Part shown: positions 9,355 to 22,230 of the stretch, piece after piece
Numbering within the stretch: position 1 is the stretch's first letter
Layout of the letters: every line of letters starts with the position of its first letter
Assembly: GCA_022457155.1 (NCBI GenBank)
Contig: JAJGOT010000021.1
Coordinates: 388,501 to 452,500 of the forward strand
Source: Cladopsammia gracilis
Taxonomy: Eukaryota > Cnidaria > Anthozoa > Scleractinia > Dendrophylliidae
Reading direction: 5' to 3'
Length of the DNA: 64,000 nt
Notes under the pieces: generated by a model
What the model saw: only the letters and a program-made list of their open reading frames with translations
Told to the model about the DNA's origin: nothing
The model's database searches: none
Made by a program: the position numbers and the translations under genes

Positions 9355-10343
9355 ATGGATGCGAAACTCTCAAAGATCTATTACTGCCCCAAAGGCTACT
9401 GGAAAGGACTTGCCGCTGTGAAAAAGCTAGCCGTAGCTTCTCGCGTCTCTGAGGAAGTGGCGAAAAAGTGGCTCGTCGAACGAGCCCTTTGGCAGATTTA
9501 CCTCTCAGCGCCACGCCACATCCCTCGGCCAAAGTTTGATGTATTCACGCCCAATGCGGTGCATCAAGCGGATGTACGTTTTTTGCCCCACGACAAACTG
9601 CCTCACGGGAGAAGGGTTTACAAATATTGTTTGACAGTTGTTAGTGTGGCTAGCCGTTACAAAGCAGCAGAGCCTTTGACTTCGAAGGTGTCTGATGAAG
9701 TGGCTGAGGCATTTGCGCAGATTTACAGACGCGGACTTTTAAAATGGCCACAACTGTTGCAGGTTGATCCTGGGCGTGAGTTTATGGGCTCAGTAACTAA
9801 AGTTATGGTGGATAACAAAACAGCCATTCGCCGTGGGCTCGTTGATATACACAGAGATCAAGCGATTGTTGAAAGATTCAACCGAACCCTGGCTGAACGG
9901 CTATTTGGTCACCAATATGCAGTTGAAATGAATCTCCCCTCTGGTCGTTCGACAGAATGGGTAAAAAGGCTGCCAGACGTTGTTTCTGCACTGAATAATG
10001 AAGTAATCAGATTAACTGGCAAGAAGCCTGCGCAAGCTATCAAAGAGAAAGCCGTTTCTGCCAAACCCTCTACCCCCTATTTGAGACCAGTGGGGTGAAT
10101 GAGAAAAAGCTACCACCCCGAGTGAGTGTGAGATATTTGTATCAGCCTGGTGAGCTTGAGGGCGGTCGTAGGCGGGCGACCGACCCAATCTGGTCAATGA
10201 AGGTCTACAACATTGAAAGGGTTGTTACCAAACCAAACGAGCCAGTTGTGTATTAGATTTACGATGGCCCCAAGCGGGGCTTCGTCCGTGAGGAGCTGAT
10301 GGTTGTGCCGCCAGGCACTCACTTGCCGCCGATGTCTTTGTGA
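9355..10343 (+). pseudogene. INT: Polinton integrase, frameshifted (copy 1)
   Basis: A retroviral-type DDE integrase of the Polinton kind. Catalytic residues are visible at D73 (HQADVRFLP), D138 (VDPGREF) and E173 (QAIVERFNRT). The N-terminal 60 residues form a helical, probably DNA-binding part. The frame ends early at 10098 because a G run near 10090 has one base fewer than in copy 2. The C-terminal part is still readable in another frame down to 10343, with a further in-frame TAG near 10255. The family's role is to insert the element into host DNA. The tail overlaps the end of the convergent PolB by about 25 bases. Confidence 0.85.
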
Positions 10344-13300
10344 CCATATGCCAGTGCGTTGACGACATTCTCCTTAATCCAGCGCTTTGAGTCAAAGGGC
10401 GAGAGTGTTGTCTTGTTTAGATGCACTCCGTAGATCTGATGATTCACGCTCCTGAGCATGTCCATCCCATGTTTGAAGGCCTCCTTTCTGAAGAGGGCGT
10501 CTTGGTAGTTCTGGTGTGTGATCTCCTTCTTCGTCACAACTTTGGTGGTGCCCTTCGCTTATTTGATGTTTTCTTCTGGCTGCCAAGCAAGATTGAGTAC
10601 ATCGTTGAGCGTAGGCAGATCGCTTCGGAGATGGGGGCGCCCGCGCACTCGACGTCTTTCATCTTGCCGATGACCTTCTTGTTTAGCTGGCTGTGAAGAA
10701 AGTGGTCTTTCGGGTAGTCGCTTTTGTCGTAGAGTTCATCGAGGCGATTCTCCATGTCCTTGTAGACATCCTCTGTCTTGCTCTCTAGAAGCAGGCTGTC
10801 TGTGTCTGTGTATAGTAGATCACATCGCGAGCAGTACTTAAACTTGAGGTGCTTATAGTAGAAGTCATACATCAGAGTCTTGGAGAGATCCAATATGCAC
10901 ATGCCGGTGTAGACTGGGCGTTTGAGTAAGATTTTATCCTTGTGCATTTGAATCCCTGAAAGATTCTCACCAAAGACTGTTACTCTGACAAACAGGGGGC
11001 TTGAGATAAGCTTTCTCAACTTGTCTGTCTCATTCGCGCTAACAAGCCTCATATCAATGCGTTTTCTGAGGTTCTTCATGGTCTTGCGAAAGACAGAGTT
11101 GTTCATCAGCTTGAAAAAGTTCTTCTCGAAGTCAGAAGTGGCTTGCGTTCTGAGTTCTGTGTTCAGCCTTATGTACGGCGCCATCCAAGACTTCTGCTCG
11201 AATCTGAAGATTTTATGAACCCTCTTCAACTTCATTCCTAGCTCGAGACAAAGCTGAAGATTCCTGTAGTGCAGGACATATCTGGCTTTGTCCTTCAGGG
11301 TTAGGAGCAACTTCTATGTCTTATCACCTACCCCTCTATCAATGCCCTTTGATAAGGAGACATCCAAGACTTTTCGACTTTGTGCTTTTCTGGTGCTAGA
11401 GGGTAGGCGTTGTGTTCATCATGCAACTCCTCGGGATACTCTAAGTCAACCTCGAGGATATAGCCAATCTTTCTGTTTGGGTACCACTTCCTGATTTGGT
11501 GTTGTGTTGGGAACTTTAAGCACCATTGAAAGTTGCCAACTGGAAGGGGTTGACTCATGGCTCAACCGTAAAGATTTTTTGCATCGAAGTACACGATGTA
11601 GCTTGTTTCTTGATCTGGGTTGTGATCATCAAGAAAAGGGCTGTTCGCCTTGCAAAAGCGCCTGCTCTCCATTGAAATACCGCCACGCATGCTCTTGTCG
11701 ACAAAGAGGTGCATGTTGATGTCTGTGAGCAGTTCTAGAGTGATTCCTGTGTATTTCAAAAGAGCGTCCCAGCTGAGGCCCGGGCTGTATAGTAATGCGC
11801 CAGGTCAAGTTTGTAGTGCTTGAGGCATGTTCGTCTGAAGTTCTCGAAGACATCTGCCAGAAGCAGCACATCCGTCTCTAGGTAAAGATCGTGATGCTCG
11901 CCAAGGTCTTTACATTCAAACGCTTTCCACACTTCCTGCGCAGGAGTGTAGTCTTCATCGCTGATGTGTTTCCTTTTTGAGCTCGCCATAGAACGCGCTC
12001 CTCCCTGGTAGTGACTTCTCAAACCGTTCCCAAGAGTCCATGTACTCGTATGGGTAGTTTCCTTTTTGCAGAAGTAGCTTGAGTTTCTTGGGATCCTTTT
12101 CATGGTTTCCCGTGATTGTGAAGGACTCTGGTTTGTTTGATTTAACCAGATTGTCGAGGCTCGTCAGCATGAACTGTAAGCTGTCGATGAACCTTAAGTT
12201 ACCTAGGAAGAAAGATACGTACTTCTCCATATTTGTTGGGATACACTTCAAATCAGATTGTACTTCAGCTATGCCGATCATGATATGATGCGCATCGTAG
12301 CCTTTCAAGTTATGGGAGACAACGGGGATTGTCACATTTTCCGGGGTGATTCTGAAGTGATTTATATTACATGCTTTGTGAGCAGCTCCTCGATACTTTC
12401 CTGTTATGTGGCAGTGGTCTCTAACGGCGTCCCTCATGAAGCCTCGTACAAGAGATTCTCCGCAGAAGAGGCAATCGACCTGCTCAAAGATGGGGTTTGT
12501 TTTTTGTTGTCTTTTGTTTCTTGGGCTTATGAAGGAGAACGCCTCCAAACGCCCTGTTTCTTCGTTTTGGATGTAGGCTTTAAATGCATTGGTGTAGCAT
12601 TTGTTGGTTTTGTGATGAACAAGGCCCGCGAACTCTCCCGTGTTTGGATCGTAGAGGCCGATAGAGTCGTTGAAGTTCTCTTTGTAGAGGCACTCATTAC
12701 AGATGCTGCAGTAATTTGCGTTGTTGAAGTTTGCCCAGTCTTCTCTTGTCATGGAAATGGGCTTATTGTGATGAAGTTCGTCTCTTATCTCCCTCTCTAA
12801 CAACTGTATGTAGTAGAGAAACCGCTTCACCGTGTCCTCACCTCTGTATAAGTATGGTCCCTTTGTTTCGCCATCAGAGCGAACAGCCATCATACAGAAC
12901 CCGCATGGTGTGTGTACTGATGTTTTGGTTGTGCTGCTTTCTTTTGGGTCTGGCTTGCAAGTGTCGATTTTTGTGACGAGACTTTCGAAGTCTGCATAGA
13001 TGATGTAAGGTACTTTCATCTGGTTCTGATAGTTCTGGAAGCACAGGATGTTTTCACCATCTTTGGGCATTTCAGTTCGAACTGGTCTGCCTTTGATACC
13101 TCTGCAGTAAACCCGATGATCGTCGAGAACATCTTGCGATGAAAACCCTTGGAGACATCTGTCGCGGAAGTGGATCCTCCGGCTTGCCTCATAATTGCTA
13201 TGAAGAAGCCTGCTTAGGCTTGTTATGTAGCAGTAGTGTATTAGGATCTTCTACTTCATTAATTCTAAGGATTGTCGTTTTACCGTTTTGCCAGCCAAAA

Positions 13301-13735
13301 ACATTTATTGCAAGGCTATTAAGTTTTTCTACTCCAGAGATTTGATGCGAGGGTGTAGGGAAAGAGATGCCAGTAAAGTCCAAGCCATCTTCTGTCGTGT
13401 ATTTGCTTGGCCTGTCTGAATGCCTCCTATCTCGAGTGGGGAAGAGCGCAACTCGCAAAGCCCATCGAAGGCATTGATTGTCTCCGTTTTTGATGTTTAT
13501 GATGGCTTGTTCTGCTTTGAGCTTTGGAGGAAGAGGGATATAACAACCGCCTCTGATGGATTGATATCTTGCGAAATCAAGAAAAACATGCTCAACTCTG
13601 TCGATAACCCAGCCTGATCCCTTGTTTACCCATCTGGCTACTTCTTCCTTATTTGAGTTGATAACAGCTTGTAGTTGCCCGGCAACTGCTGCTTGATAAA
13701 AGTGTGTTATTATGAGAGGATTCTAAAGTAGTGTG
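10319..13735 (-). pseudogene. POLB: Polinton protein-primed DNA polymerase B, broken (copy 1)
   Basis: Pieces in the right order for a Polinton family-B polymerase. The N-terminal segment (about 13735-13200) is read through several frames. Exo I (IIYADFES) is near 13010, Exo II (SHNLKGYDAHH) near 12300, Exo III ([13 protein letters not shown]) near 11880, motif A (VYFDAKNLYG) near 11570, motif B (KLMNNSVFRKTMKNLRKR) near 11080, and motif C (YTDTDSL) near 10810. Lesions include a TGA replacing the tryptophan after motif A (11562-11564), a stop/frameshift near 11320-11300, a frameshift near 10540, and extra or missing bases near 11790 and 11970 that copy 2 does not share. In intact elements it replicates the transposon DNA. 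Confidence 0.85.
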
Positions 13736-13744
13736 TGATTCTTT

Positions 13745-13976
13745 CTGTTCCGTCGACTCCCTCCTTTGAAAGGTGAAGAAAGAAGGAAAAATGTACTCTG
13801 ACTGGGCCAAGTGTGACGAGCTTGGCTCCTTTGGCTACTACACACTCTTCTTTTGTTATGTTTAATTCAATGTCTAGTTAGCTCTGTTCTTACTTTTTTT
13901 TTTTATTTCCTTAATGTTGGTTTATTGTAATAATTGAAAAAGTGTGAATAAATGAACTTGAACTTGAACTTGAACT
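13745..13976 (+). mobile_element. CR1/L2-like LINE 3' end (copy 1)
   Basis: A short segment ending in AATAAATGAACTTGAACTTG repeats, the simple-repeat tail typical of CR1/L2-type LINEs that lack a poly-A tail. Upstream is the last stretch of a 3' region with a T-run. It sits between the truncated PolB and the Gypsy A LTR. Confidence 0.55.
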
Positions 13977-13977
13977 C

Positions 13978-14212
13978 GACACCGTGACATTGTCAGACAT
14001 TGTTTACAATGAACAATAATAAAGTTGCGTGATCAAGTGTACCGTGTAATATTTGTAGTGTAATCGAATCCCGTGATTATGTACATATATCGCGTGAATA
14101 ATACTGTTATTTTTTGCCATGTAATTCGGACAAGCATTGATTAAACACAGTTGATTAGAACACGCGTCTCGTTCTCTCTTCGTTGTCGACGTTTTAGCAA
14201 CAAAACGTTACA
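13978..14212 (+). mobile_element. Gypsy A LTR (copy 2)
   Basis: Ends in GTTACA before the same primer-binding site. It includes AATAAAG near 14019, a candidate polyadenylation signal (the third LTR has one A fewer there). The left limit is set only by the end of the LINE tail and is uncertain. Confidence 0.5.
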
Positions 14213-14238
14213 TGGTGTCAGAAGAAAACTGAACCGAA

Positions 14239-14784
14239 ATGGGTAAAGAAGAAACATCGCAAGGAGCGACAGCTTTGCCCACTCAGATATTTGTTCCCCC
14301 TGCAAACCAGCCACCGCCAAAAGCGCTTGTCATGGACGACAATCTGGCGACGAATTGGGAAGCGTGGAGGAAAATCTGGTCGAGGTATGAAATTGCGACA
14401 GGAATTTCTAAGCAGGAGCCACTGATAAGAGTGTCCACACTACTATCAGGCATCGGAGAAGACGCCACGAAAGCCTTCGATACTTTTCAGTGGGGAGACA
14501 CAGAAGACAAAATAAATATCGATCAAGTTCTCGCGAAATTCGAGGAATACTGTGAGCCCAGAACTCAAGTAATCTACGAGCGTTACCGATTTAACAATCG
14601 CAATCAAGAGGCTGGTGAAAACATCGCAACATATCTTACTGAGTTAAGAACGGTTGCGAAAAATTGCCAACACGACGCTATCACTCCTGACGAGATTTTG
14701 CGTGACCGAATCGTGTTAGGAATTCGAGACGACAAGATGCGTGAAAGACTGCTCCGATTCAACGATTGGCTAGTTCTAAGATAG
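14239..14784 (+). pseudogene. Gypsy A gag N-terminal part (copy 2)
   Basis: Identical at protein level to the frame at 137-682. True gag ends at 14767, where the transposon copy begins, and resumes after 21807 before fusing to LINE sequence. Confidence 0.75.
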
Positions 14785-15655
14785 GGAACGGGAAATCGAG
14801 GAACGGGGAACGGGGAACGGGGAACGGGGAATCTCTAAAATGGGGGAATCTCTAAAAAAGGGAATCTCTAAAATAGGGAATCTCTAAAATGGGGAATCTC
14901 TAAAATGGGGAATCTCTAAAATAGGGAATCTCTAAAATGGGGAAACTCTAAAATAGTTAATCTTGAAAGCAGCTGTTACGAGGGCCGTAAGTAAAGCTGT
15001 CCACTCGCGATAATACTGAAATTCAAGATGGCTACAAACTAGAAGTCAGGCGATGCGTTATGACGTTCATTTAGGGATGTACTCTAGTGTAAATTCACAC
15101 GACTCCTAGGAAGACCATGTAATTATGATACTATTCTCACTGGGGCCATCTCGTACAAACGCCCCAAATCTCTTCGGAATTCAAGGATAAAAATTCCCGC
15201 GCGCTCGTAGTCCCCCGGGTGTTCTGTTCACACAGGTTTTGTATAAATAGGCCTGTTTTGGCCTGTTTATTTCCCCTTTCGTTAAACGTTCGCCAGTCGT
15301 TAGCGTGGCGTTTTTTTTCTTGCCCGGTCATCGCTGCGCCATCTTCGAAAGTTTTCTTCGTTCTTCGTTCTTCGTTCTTCGTTCTCCACGCCGGACCAAG
15401 GCCCTGCAGCGGCCGTCGAGCCTCCAGCTGTCGTGCCTCCAGCTCCAGCCAACGCTGCCGGTGATAACAACGCACAGAACGCTAACGACAACGTGGTTCC
15501 TGTGCCCCAACCTGCGGCTCTGGTGGTTAGTGTTCAGTCAGTTGTCCTTGTATCCGTCCCCTTCGCCCGTTTTTCGGGCTAGGCGTTGTTGGTCTTTTAG
15601 CTTGGTTCTCGCTTCTGTATTAGGTTAGTTCTCGCTTTTGTACTACTAGTTTGGT

Positions 15656-17577
15656 TTTCGCATCTGTGTACAAGCTTACAGTTTTCGCGTCGGTGGTACA
15701 ATTTTATTTTCGCGTCTGTGTTACAACTTTAGTTTTGGCGTCTGTGTACAAATTTGGTTTTCGCGTCTGTGTACAATTTTAGTTTCTCGTCTGTGTGGCA
15801 AGTTTAGTTTTCGCGTCTATGCTACCAATTTAGTTTTCGCATCTTTGTTACAACTTAATTTTCCGTCTGTGTGACAACTTAAGTTTTCCGTCCGTGCGGC
15901 AAGTCTGTGTGAAATATTTAATTTTCGCGTCTGTGTGACAAAATTTTGTTTTCCGTCTGTGTGACGTATTTTATTTTCGCGTCTGTGTGACAAATTTAGT
16001 TCTTCGTCTGTGTGACAAGTCTGTGTGACATATTTTAGTTTTGCGTCTGTGTGACAAATTTAGCTTTCGCGTCTGTGTGACAACTTAAGTTCTCCGTCTG
16101 TGTGACAAGTCTGTGTGACATATTTTAGTTTTGCGTCTGTGTGACAAATTTAGTTCTTCGTCTGTGTGACAAGTCTGTGTGACAACTTTAGTTTTCCGTC
16201 TGTGTGGCGAGTCTGTGTGACAAATATAGCTTTCGCGTCTGTGTGACAACTTTAGTTTTCCGTCTGTGTGGCGAGTCTGTGTGACAAATTTAGTTTTCAC
16301 GTCAAGTCTGTGTGACAAATTTAGTTTTCGCGTCTGCGTGACAAATTTAGCTTTCGCGTCTGTGTGCCAACTGTAGTTTTCTGTCTGTGTTACAAGTCTG
16401 TGAGGCAAACTTAGTTTTCGCGTCTGCGTGACAAATTTAGTTTTCCGTCTGTGTGACAAGTTTGAGTTTCGCGTCTGTGTGACAAATTTAGTTTTCGCGT
16501 CTGTGTGTCAACTTAAGCTCTCCGTCTGTGTGACAAGTCTGTGTGACGTATTTTATTTTCGCGTCTGTGTGACAAATTTAGTTCTTCGTCTGTGTGACAA
16601 GTCTGTGTGACAACTTTAGTTTTCCGTCTGTGTGGCGAGTCTGTGTGACAAATATAGCTTTCGCGTCTGTGTGACAACTTTAGTTTTCCGTCTGTGTGGC
16701 GAGTCTGTGTGACAAATTTAGTTTTCACGTCAAGTCTGTGTGACAAATTTAGTTTTCGCGTCTGCGTGACAAATTTAGCTTTCGCGTCTGTGTGCCAACT
16801 GTAGTTTTCTGTCTGTGTTACAAGTCTGTGAGGCAAACTTAGTTTTCGCGTCTGCGTGACAAATTTAGTTTTCCGTCTGTGTGACAAGTTTGAGTTTCGC
16901 GTCTGTGTGACAAATTTAGTTTTCGCGTCTGTGTGTCAACTTAAGCTCTCCGTCTGTGTGACAAGTCTGTGTGACGTATTTTATTTTCGCGTCTGTGTGA
17001 CAAATTTAGTTCTTCGTCTGTGTGACAAGTCTGTGTGACCAATTTAGTTTTCGCGTCTGTGTGACAAATTTAGCTTTCGCGTCTGTGTGACAACTTTAGT
17101 TTTCCGTCTGTGTGACAAATTTAGCTTTCGCGTCTGTGTGACAACTTAAGTTCTCCGTCTGTGTGACAAGTCTGTGTGACATATTTTAGTTTGCGTCTGT
17201 GTGACAAATTTAGTTCTTCGTCTGTGTGACAAGTCTGTGTGACAAATATAGCTTTCGCGTCTGTGTGACAACTTTAGTTTTCCGTCTGTGTGGCGAGTCT
17301 GTGTGACAAATTTAGTTTTCGCGTCAGTGTGACAGATTTAGCCTTCCGTCTGTGTCACAAGTTTGGGTTTTCCGTCTGTATGTCAGCTTGGTTTTCGCGT
17401 CTGTGTGACAACTTTAGTTCTCCGTCTGTGTGACAAGTTTAGTTTTTGAGTCTGTATGACAAATTTAGTTCCCGCGTCTGCTTGTCAACTTTGGCTCCCC
17501 GTTCGTGTGACAAGTCTGTGTGACAAGTTTAGTTTTTCCCGTCAGTGTGACAAGCTTTAGTTATCGCGTCTGTGTTT
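15656..17577 (+). repeat. CGTCTGTGTGACAA-type minisatellite (copy 2)
   Basis: Same unit order and the same internal 428-bp duplication (from about 16085 and 16513) as copy 1, with only single-base length differences. The minisatellite was therefore duplicated with the large unit and has not changed unit number since. Confidence 0.9.
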
Positions 17578-17595
17578 TAGTCTTCCCGTTCCTGT

Positions 17596-17811
17596 TTGTG
17601 TGACGGTTTTTGGGCCTCCCCGTTAGTTTTTACGGGGGTCGACAATACCGTCGTCCCGCGTCCAGGCCCCTATCCTGGAGGTCCATCTGGTCGCGATGGA
17701 CGTCTCAGGCCACAGCACTACCGGCCGGGAACCTTTCCCCGACGCTGTTTTAATTGTAGAAGAGTTGGTCGTTTTGCTAGGGATTGCCCATTAGTCTCCA
17801 ACGCTGTTTAA
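17596..17811 (+). pseudogene. Retroelement zinc-knuckle fragment (copy 2)
   Basis: Same 71-aa frame as at 3495-3710, including the His-to-Arg change in the knuckle. Confidence 0.5.
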
Positions 17812-18001
17812 AAGTTACGTTTCTTTGCCATGTATTGGAGTTTCAGTGCCTTTGATCGTTTGCCTTGTTAGATATTTCTGTGTTCTTCTGTATGAAGTCC
17901 ACGCCTCATTTAAGTTTGCTTCATCTATTATTTTGTGTTTGTTTCGCTTGCCTTAAGCTAACCGCTGGTATGCCTTCGATGGGGTCTTCTTATACCCTTA
18001 A

Positions 18002-18469
18002 TTGCTCTGTCCCTGGACGGGGTATTTCGGGGCTGCTTCGCGGTTGGCTTTTCCCCTTTTCTATATCATGTTTCATTGGCGCCTTTTTTCGTTGTCCTTT
18101 TGTTTTAGGCGCCCCCGTGCAAAACCTCGTTATGATTTTCGCCCGGACGAAGTCCCGTCAAATTTTGTTCAGTGGTGCAATTTAAAAGGGGAAGAGCCTC
18201 GCGTTGCAGGCCCTAACCCCTCGCTCTATATGGTTTCCAAGGGAATCGTTCATGCCACTCCTCAAGGTGTTATTTTCCGAGATCCCAGTAGTTTTGTGGC
18301 TGGGAAACTGACTCGATCGGCACCAGTCTTATTGGAAGTTCATTCTGTCAGACACCCAAAGAAAGATGAGATTTTATCCTACATCGTCCGGGGGGTCGAC
18401 ATTTCATTCCGGTTTTCCATAGTTTGTATTAGTTTTGCCTTTCACTGTTTTGTGGCTTCTTATCTTTAA
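18002..18469 (+). pseudogene. DIRS-like pol start fragment (copy 2)
   Basis: Same 155-aa frame as at 3901-4368, unchanged. Confidence 0.5.
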
Positions 18470-21400
18470 GGTCGTAAAGTTTGCAATAGAGCTTTTTGAA
18501 ATATGGGGAGAGTTACGGTCATCTGTGTATTTTGTTGGACCTTACCACCCTGCCTAGCTTTCGGGAGTAGCAGCCGTAGGGCTCGCTTCTTCCCGTATCT
18601 TATCCTTGCCTGGGGCGTTTGGGAGTGAGGGCTCCCAGTGTGAAATATATTACTATTCTCACTGGGGCCATCTCGTACAAACGCCCCAAATCTCTTCGGA
18701 ATTCAAGGATAAAAATTCCCGCGCGCTCGTAGTCCCCCGGGTGTTCTGTTTCACACAGGTTTTGTATAAATAGGCCTGTTTTGGCCTGTTTATTTCCCCT
18801 TTCGTTAAACGTTCGCCAGTCGTTAGCTTGGCGTCCCTCCCTCCTCCCCGCAGCGATGACCATTGTTCCCATCCTAGCTAGCTCCCGCTCCTTTACGCCT
18901 CCGGGCTCGCTTCTTCCCATATCTTATCCTTGCCTGGGGCGTTTGGGAGTGAGGGCTCCCAGTGTGAATATATTACGATTTCGTGTATAAATAAAGATTG
19001 ATGATGATGATGACCATTTAATTTTTGTCGGAAGGGGAGGGGGGGGGGGGGGGGGGGGGTTGGGGCAATTTCTTCTGAGTGTGATTTTTTTTTTCAGCAT
19101 CACTATTTGCAAGAATTTTTTTACCAAAATGCTTGAATTTTTTTTTCACGTGCTTTCTTGTGCACTATTTTTTTCTCTTAAATTTCTTCTGCAGGAATTT
19201 TTTTTGGTAATTGCTCACCCCCCTCCCCCCACAAAAATTAAATTGTCCGTCCCTCACCGTGTTTTGTTTCATATTGTGTGACAAATCAAGCTAAATCATG
19301 CTGCGACACTTATAGTGTCTGGTTCATAAGTGTAAATATCCGGTCTCGATTGCGAAACCGTCACACGAAAACTCCAAAAAAAAATCACTTTGCTTTTCGG
19401 TAAGTTTGAAAGAAAAATTAACAACTTCTCGTTACATTTTTTAACACCCGAAGAGAAAAGCTCAATTTATCTGCAAGATCGCGTAAGTTCGCGAACGTGA
19501 CCGCTTTGCGTTTTCTCGTGCCGGCGTCATGCCCGCGGTTGGTCCAAACCGTGTAGGACGAGAACTGCGAGAAGAGTATTCCTTCCAATCTTGATTTTAG
19601 TTGGCTGTACGAGATTAGAAAGGCGGCGCTCCGTCGTCACCCGCGATATCTTTAAGTTGAGAATTTATAATAATCCAAAAATTAAAATACCAACTATTAA
19701 AAAGAAAAAATCACCAAAAAAATTAACTCATCTTGGAAAAATTGGGAATCTTGCAAAAATTCAAGAAAAACCTTATGGCGGGGTGGCATCCCCCCCCCCC
19801 TTGTACACCCGAGAGTTAATCGGTACATAAAGTTACAATATTACAAGGAATTTCCCGTTTGCTTACCTCTATGTAACATCGACGTGCATTGAAAAGGGAG
19901 TGGAAAAAATTCATCTGTCCACTGTTAACGGCCGCAAACCCCCTCGGAACGAAAAAGCGCAGCGTGTAAATCGTCGTTACTTATGCCAACTTTTTTTAAG
20001 TAATGCATTTTTTTTTTTCTGCAACTCAAGACATATCGTTTTTGGGTGGGATAAATGCGTTATCTCCGCAATTATTTTTTAGTATTTTTTTTATCTCCGC
20101 AATTATCAGTCATTAATTTAAATGCTTTTTGTCACTACATAGTCTGTATGACGGTATTTCTCCTTCGTTCCTCTGTGCTCTGCAGTCCGAATAGGGCGTT
20201 CGCTCAATACACTGAGATATGCAGGTTCCTTGATGATGATGCTGTGATAACATGAGAACATCTCTGTCCCCCTTCCAACTGAATCGTGCTATCATTTTTC
20301 GCATTGATTCTGAATTGCTACAATGAGCCGCCGCAAAACGTCTTTTTCCTTGCTTTTCACTCTAATAAGGATAACACATGTCAAATTGAACAAAGGAAAC
20401 TCGGGTTTCATTTTCAGTGGCAAGAGTTCCATTGTAAGTGTTCGGTTAGTACAGGTTTTTGACATTGACAAATGACTATTTATTCAATGTCCGCTTAATT
20501 GAGGTGTTCGCTTAAAAGAGGCAGTTTTTACAGTAAACATGGGAACAAAATTTTGGGACATCGACAATACAGGTTTGACTGTATTTTTTTTCTTCCACAA
20601 AACTTCACTAGTTTCTGGTGTACTTAAAAAAGAAGTGCTCACATTCGTCGTTCGTGCTCACTTTCGGCGCGGTCGCACGAAGGAATTTGTTATCCTAGGA
20701 AGACGAATTTTTCACACGGTACCACAGGCAGCCCAAGCGGTAGTGATTTTAATACGTGTGGTGATTTTCTCACTTATCTGCCATGTGCTTCTAGCCTCCA
20801 CGTGCAAATGTTCATAGTAGCCATGTTATAGTCTTTTGACCATGGCGTTCAAAATACCCTTTATAAAGTCCAGCAAGTCCTTTTCACATGGGTACTTTGA
20901 TGTTTTGTTCTTCAAGTTTTTCTATGGCGCAAGAAAATGGCAAATAGATGTGTCGCGCGGAAGCGCTGACCTTGGTTTGCATAATTAATACCTTTCCGCT
21001 CTCCCTACGTTTCTTAGGAAGAAAGGGGAAACTGTTCGCAGTCATGTTTAGTTTTTTGTGATCTCCAGTTTTCATGTTAGGAATAAGAAAAAATAAAATT
21101 GTGCATGGTTCATTTGATTAGAAGCTTGTATACTTGTTGGCTGTGTTTGTGTTTAAGGCATGCTTCAACGATTATGAATAAAATAGGTGAACTTGTGAGT
21201 AGTACGAATAATCACTGGCTTTTTTACGTCTTGGTTCAATTTAAGAGTTTCAGCCTTTGAGAGTTTCTGTGGTTCATACCGCCTTACCTCTCGTAGGCAA
21301 ACACCAGAAAATGTCAGGAAGGTGGATGCATTATAGATGTGGTCGTTGATGACATGACTCAAATCTAATTAACTGACCGTTACAAAACTGATTTTAAACT

Positions 21401-21870
21401 ACACACAGAAAGATTTGACTATAGATGTAGCGAAACTCCTTATAATGTTCCAAAAAAAGTCAATGAGTGTAAGAAAGAATGTTAATGTTCAAATGAAGAT
21501 GTGAGGGAGACTTACTGGCGATAAAAGTGAAACTAGACCCTATTTTAGAGATTCCCTATTTTAGAGATTCCCCATTTTAGAGATTCCCTATTTTAGAGAT
21601 TCCCTATTTTAGAGATTCCCTATTTTAGAGATTCCCATTTTAGAGATTCCCCATTTTAGAGATTCCCTATTTTAGAGATTCCCCATTTTAGAGATTCCCC
21701 ATTTTAGAGATTCCCCATTTTAGAGATTTACCATTCCCCGTTCCCCGTTCCCCGTTCCCCGTTCCCCGATTCCCCGTTCCCTATTTTAGAACTAGCCTTC
21801 AACGATTTGACGTTGCAGAAAGCCGTCGATTCGATTAAAGCAGCAGAGCAAACCGAGCAGAAAGTCAAGC

Positions 21871-21955
21871 TAATTTCCGTTATTCCGGTTGTTTCGAAGG
21901 TTTTTGAAAAAATTGTTTACAAACAACTGTATCAATACCTAAATGACAATCAATT
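21871..21955 (+). pseudogene. LINE reverse-transcriptase fragment, first part (copy 2)
   Basis: Same gag-LINE fusion as in copy 1, ending where the Gypsy B LTR starts. Confidence 0.8.
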
Positions 21956-22106
21956 TGTTATATAATCGGCTTTTGTTACGTCATTGTTGTATTGCGCATG
22001 TCCGAACACGAGCACGTGGATTAAAGTGTGTTATGTTGTTGTCGTTCGTCTACTTGTACTTTCTCCGTCCTTAGTTATCTTTCGCTCCATTTACCAGGAC
22101 ATAACA
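21956..22106 (+). mobile_element. Gypsy B 5' LTR (copy 2)
   Basis: 151 bp, same ends as copies 1 and 3, carrying the CACGTG form that distinguishes the 5' LTR copies from the 3' LTR at 40624-40774. Confidence 0.9.
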
Positions 22107-22230
22107 AATGGCGACGAGGATGGGATAAGTTTACTTCAATTATTTCCTAAATTACTTCGTTCGACATATGATTTATTCTAACTTGGTTTGGCTGTTTCGT
22201 GTTTTCATCCAAGTGGTTGTTGTCGCCACC

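Larger units (their letters stand above)
14768..21797. mobile_element. MULE/Foldback-like transposon (copy 2)
   Basis: Flanked by TTCAACGATT at 14758-14767 and 21798-21807. It is 7,030 bp, 36 shorter than copy 1, with most differences in the AT-rich interior (shorter G and T runs, several substitutions). TIR arrays lie at 14768-14958 and about 21539-21797. Confidence 0.8.

Noticed and set aside
10421..10696. Plus-strand frames opposite PolB (here and around 12258-12976)
   Set aside because: They are shadows of the minus-strand polymerase, whose motifs explain the sequence.
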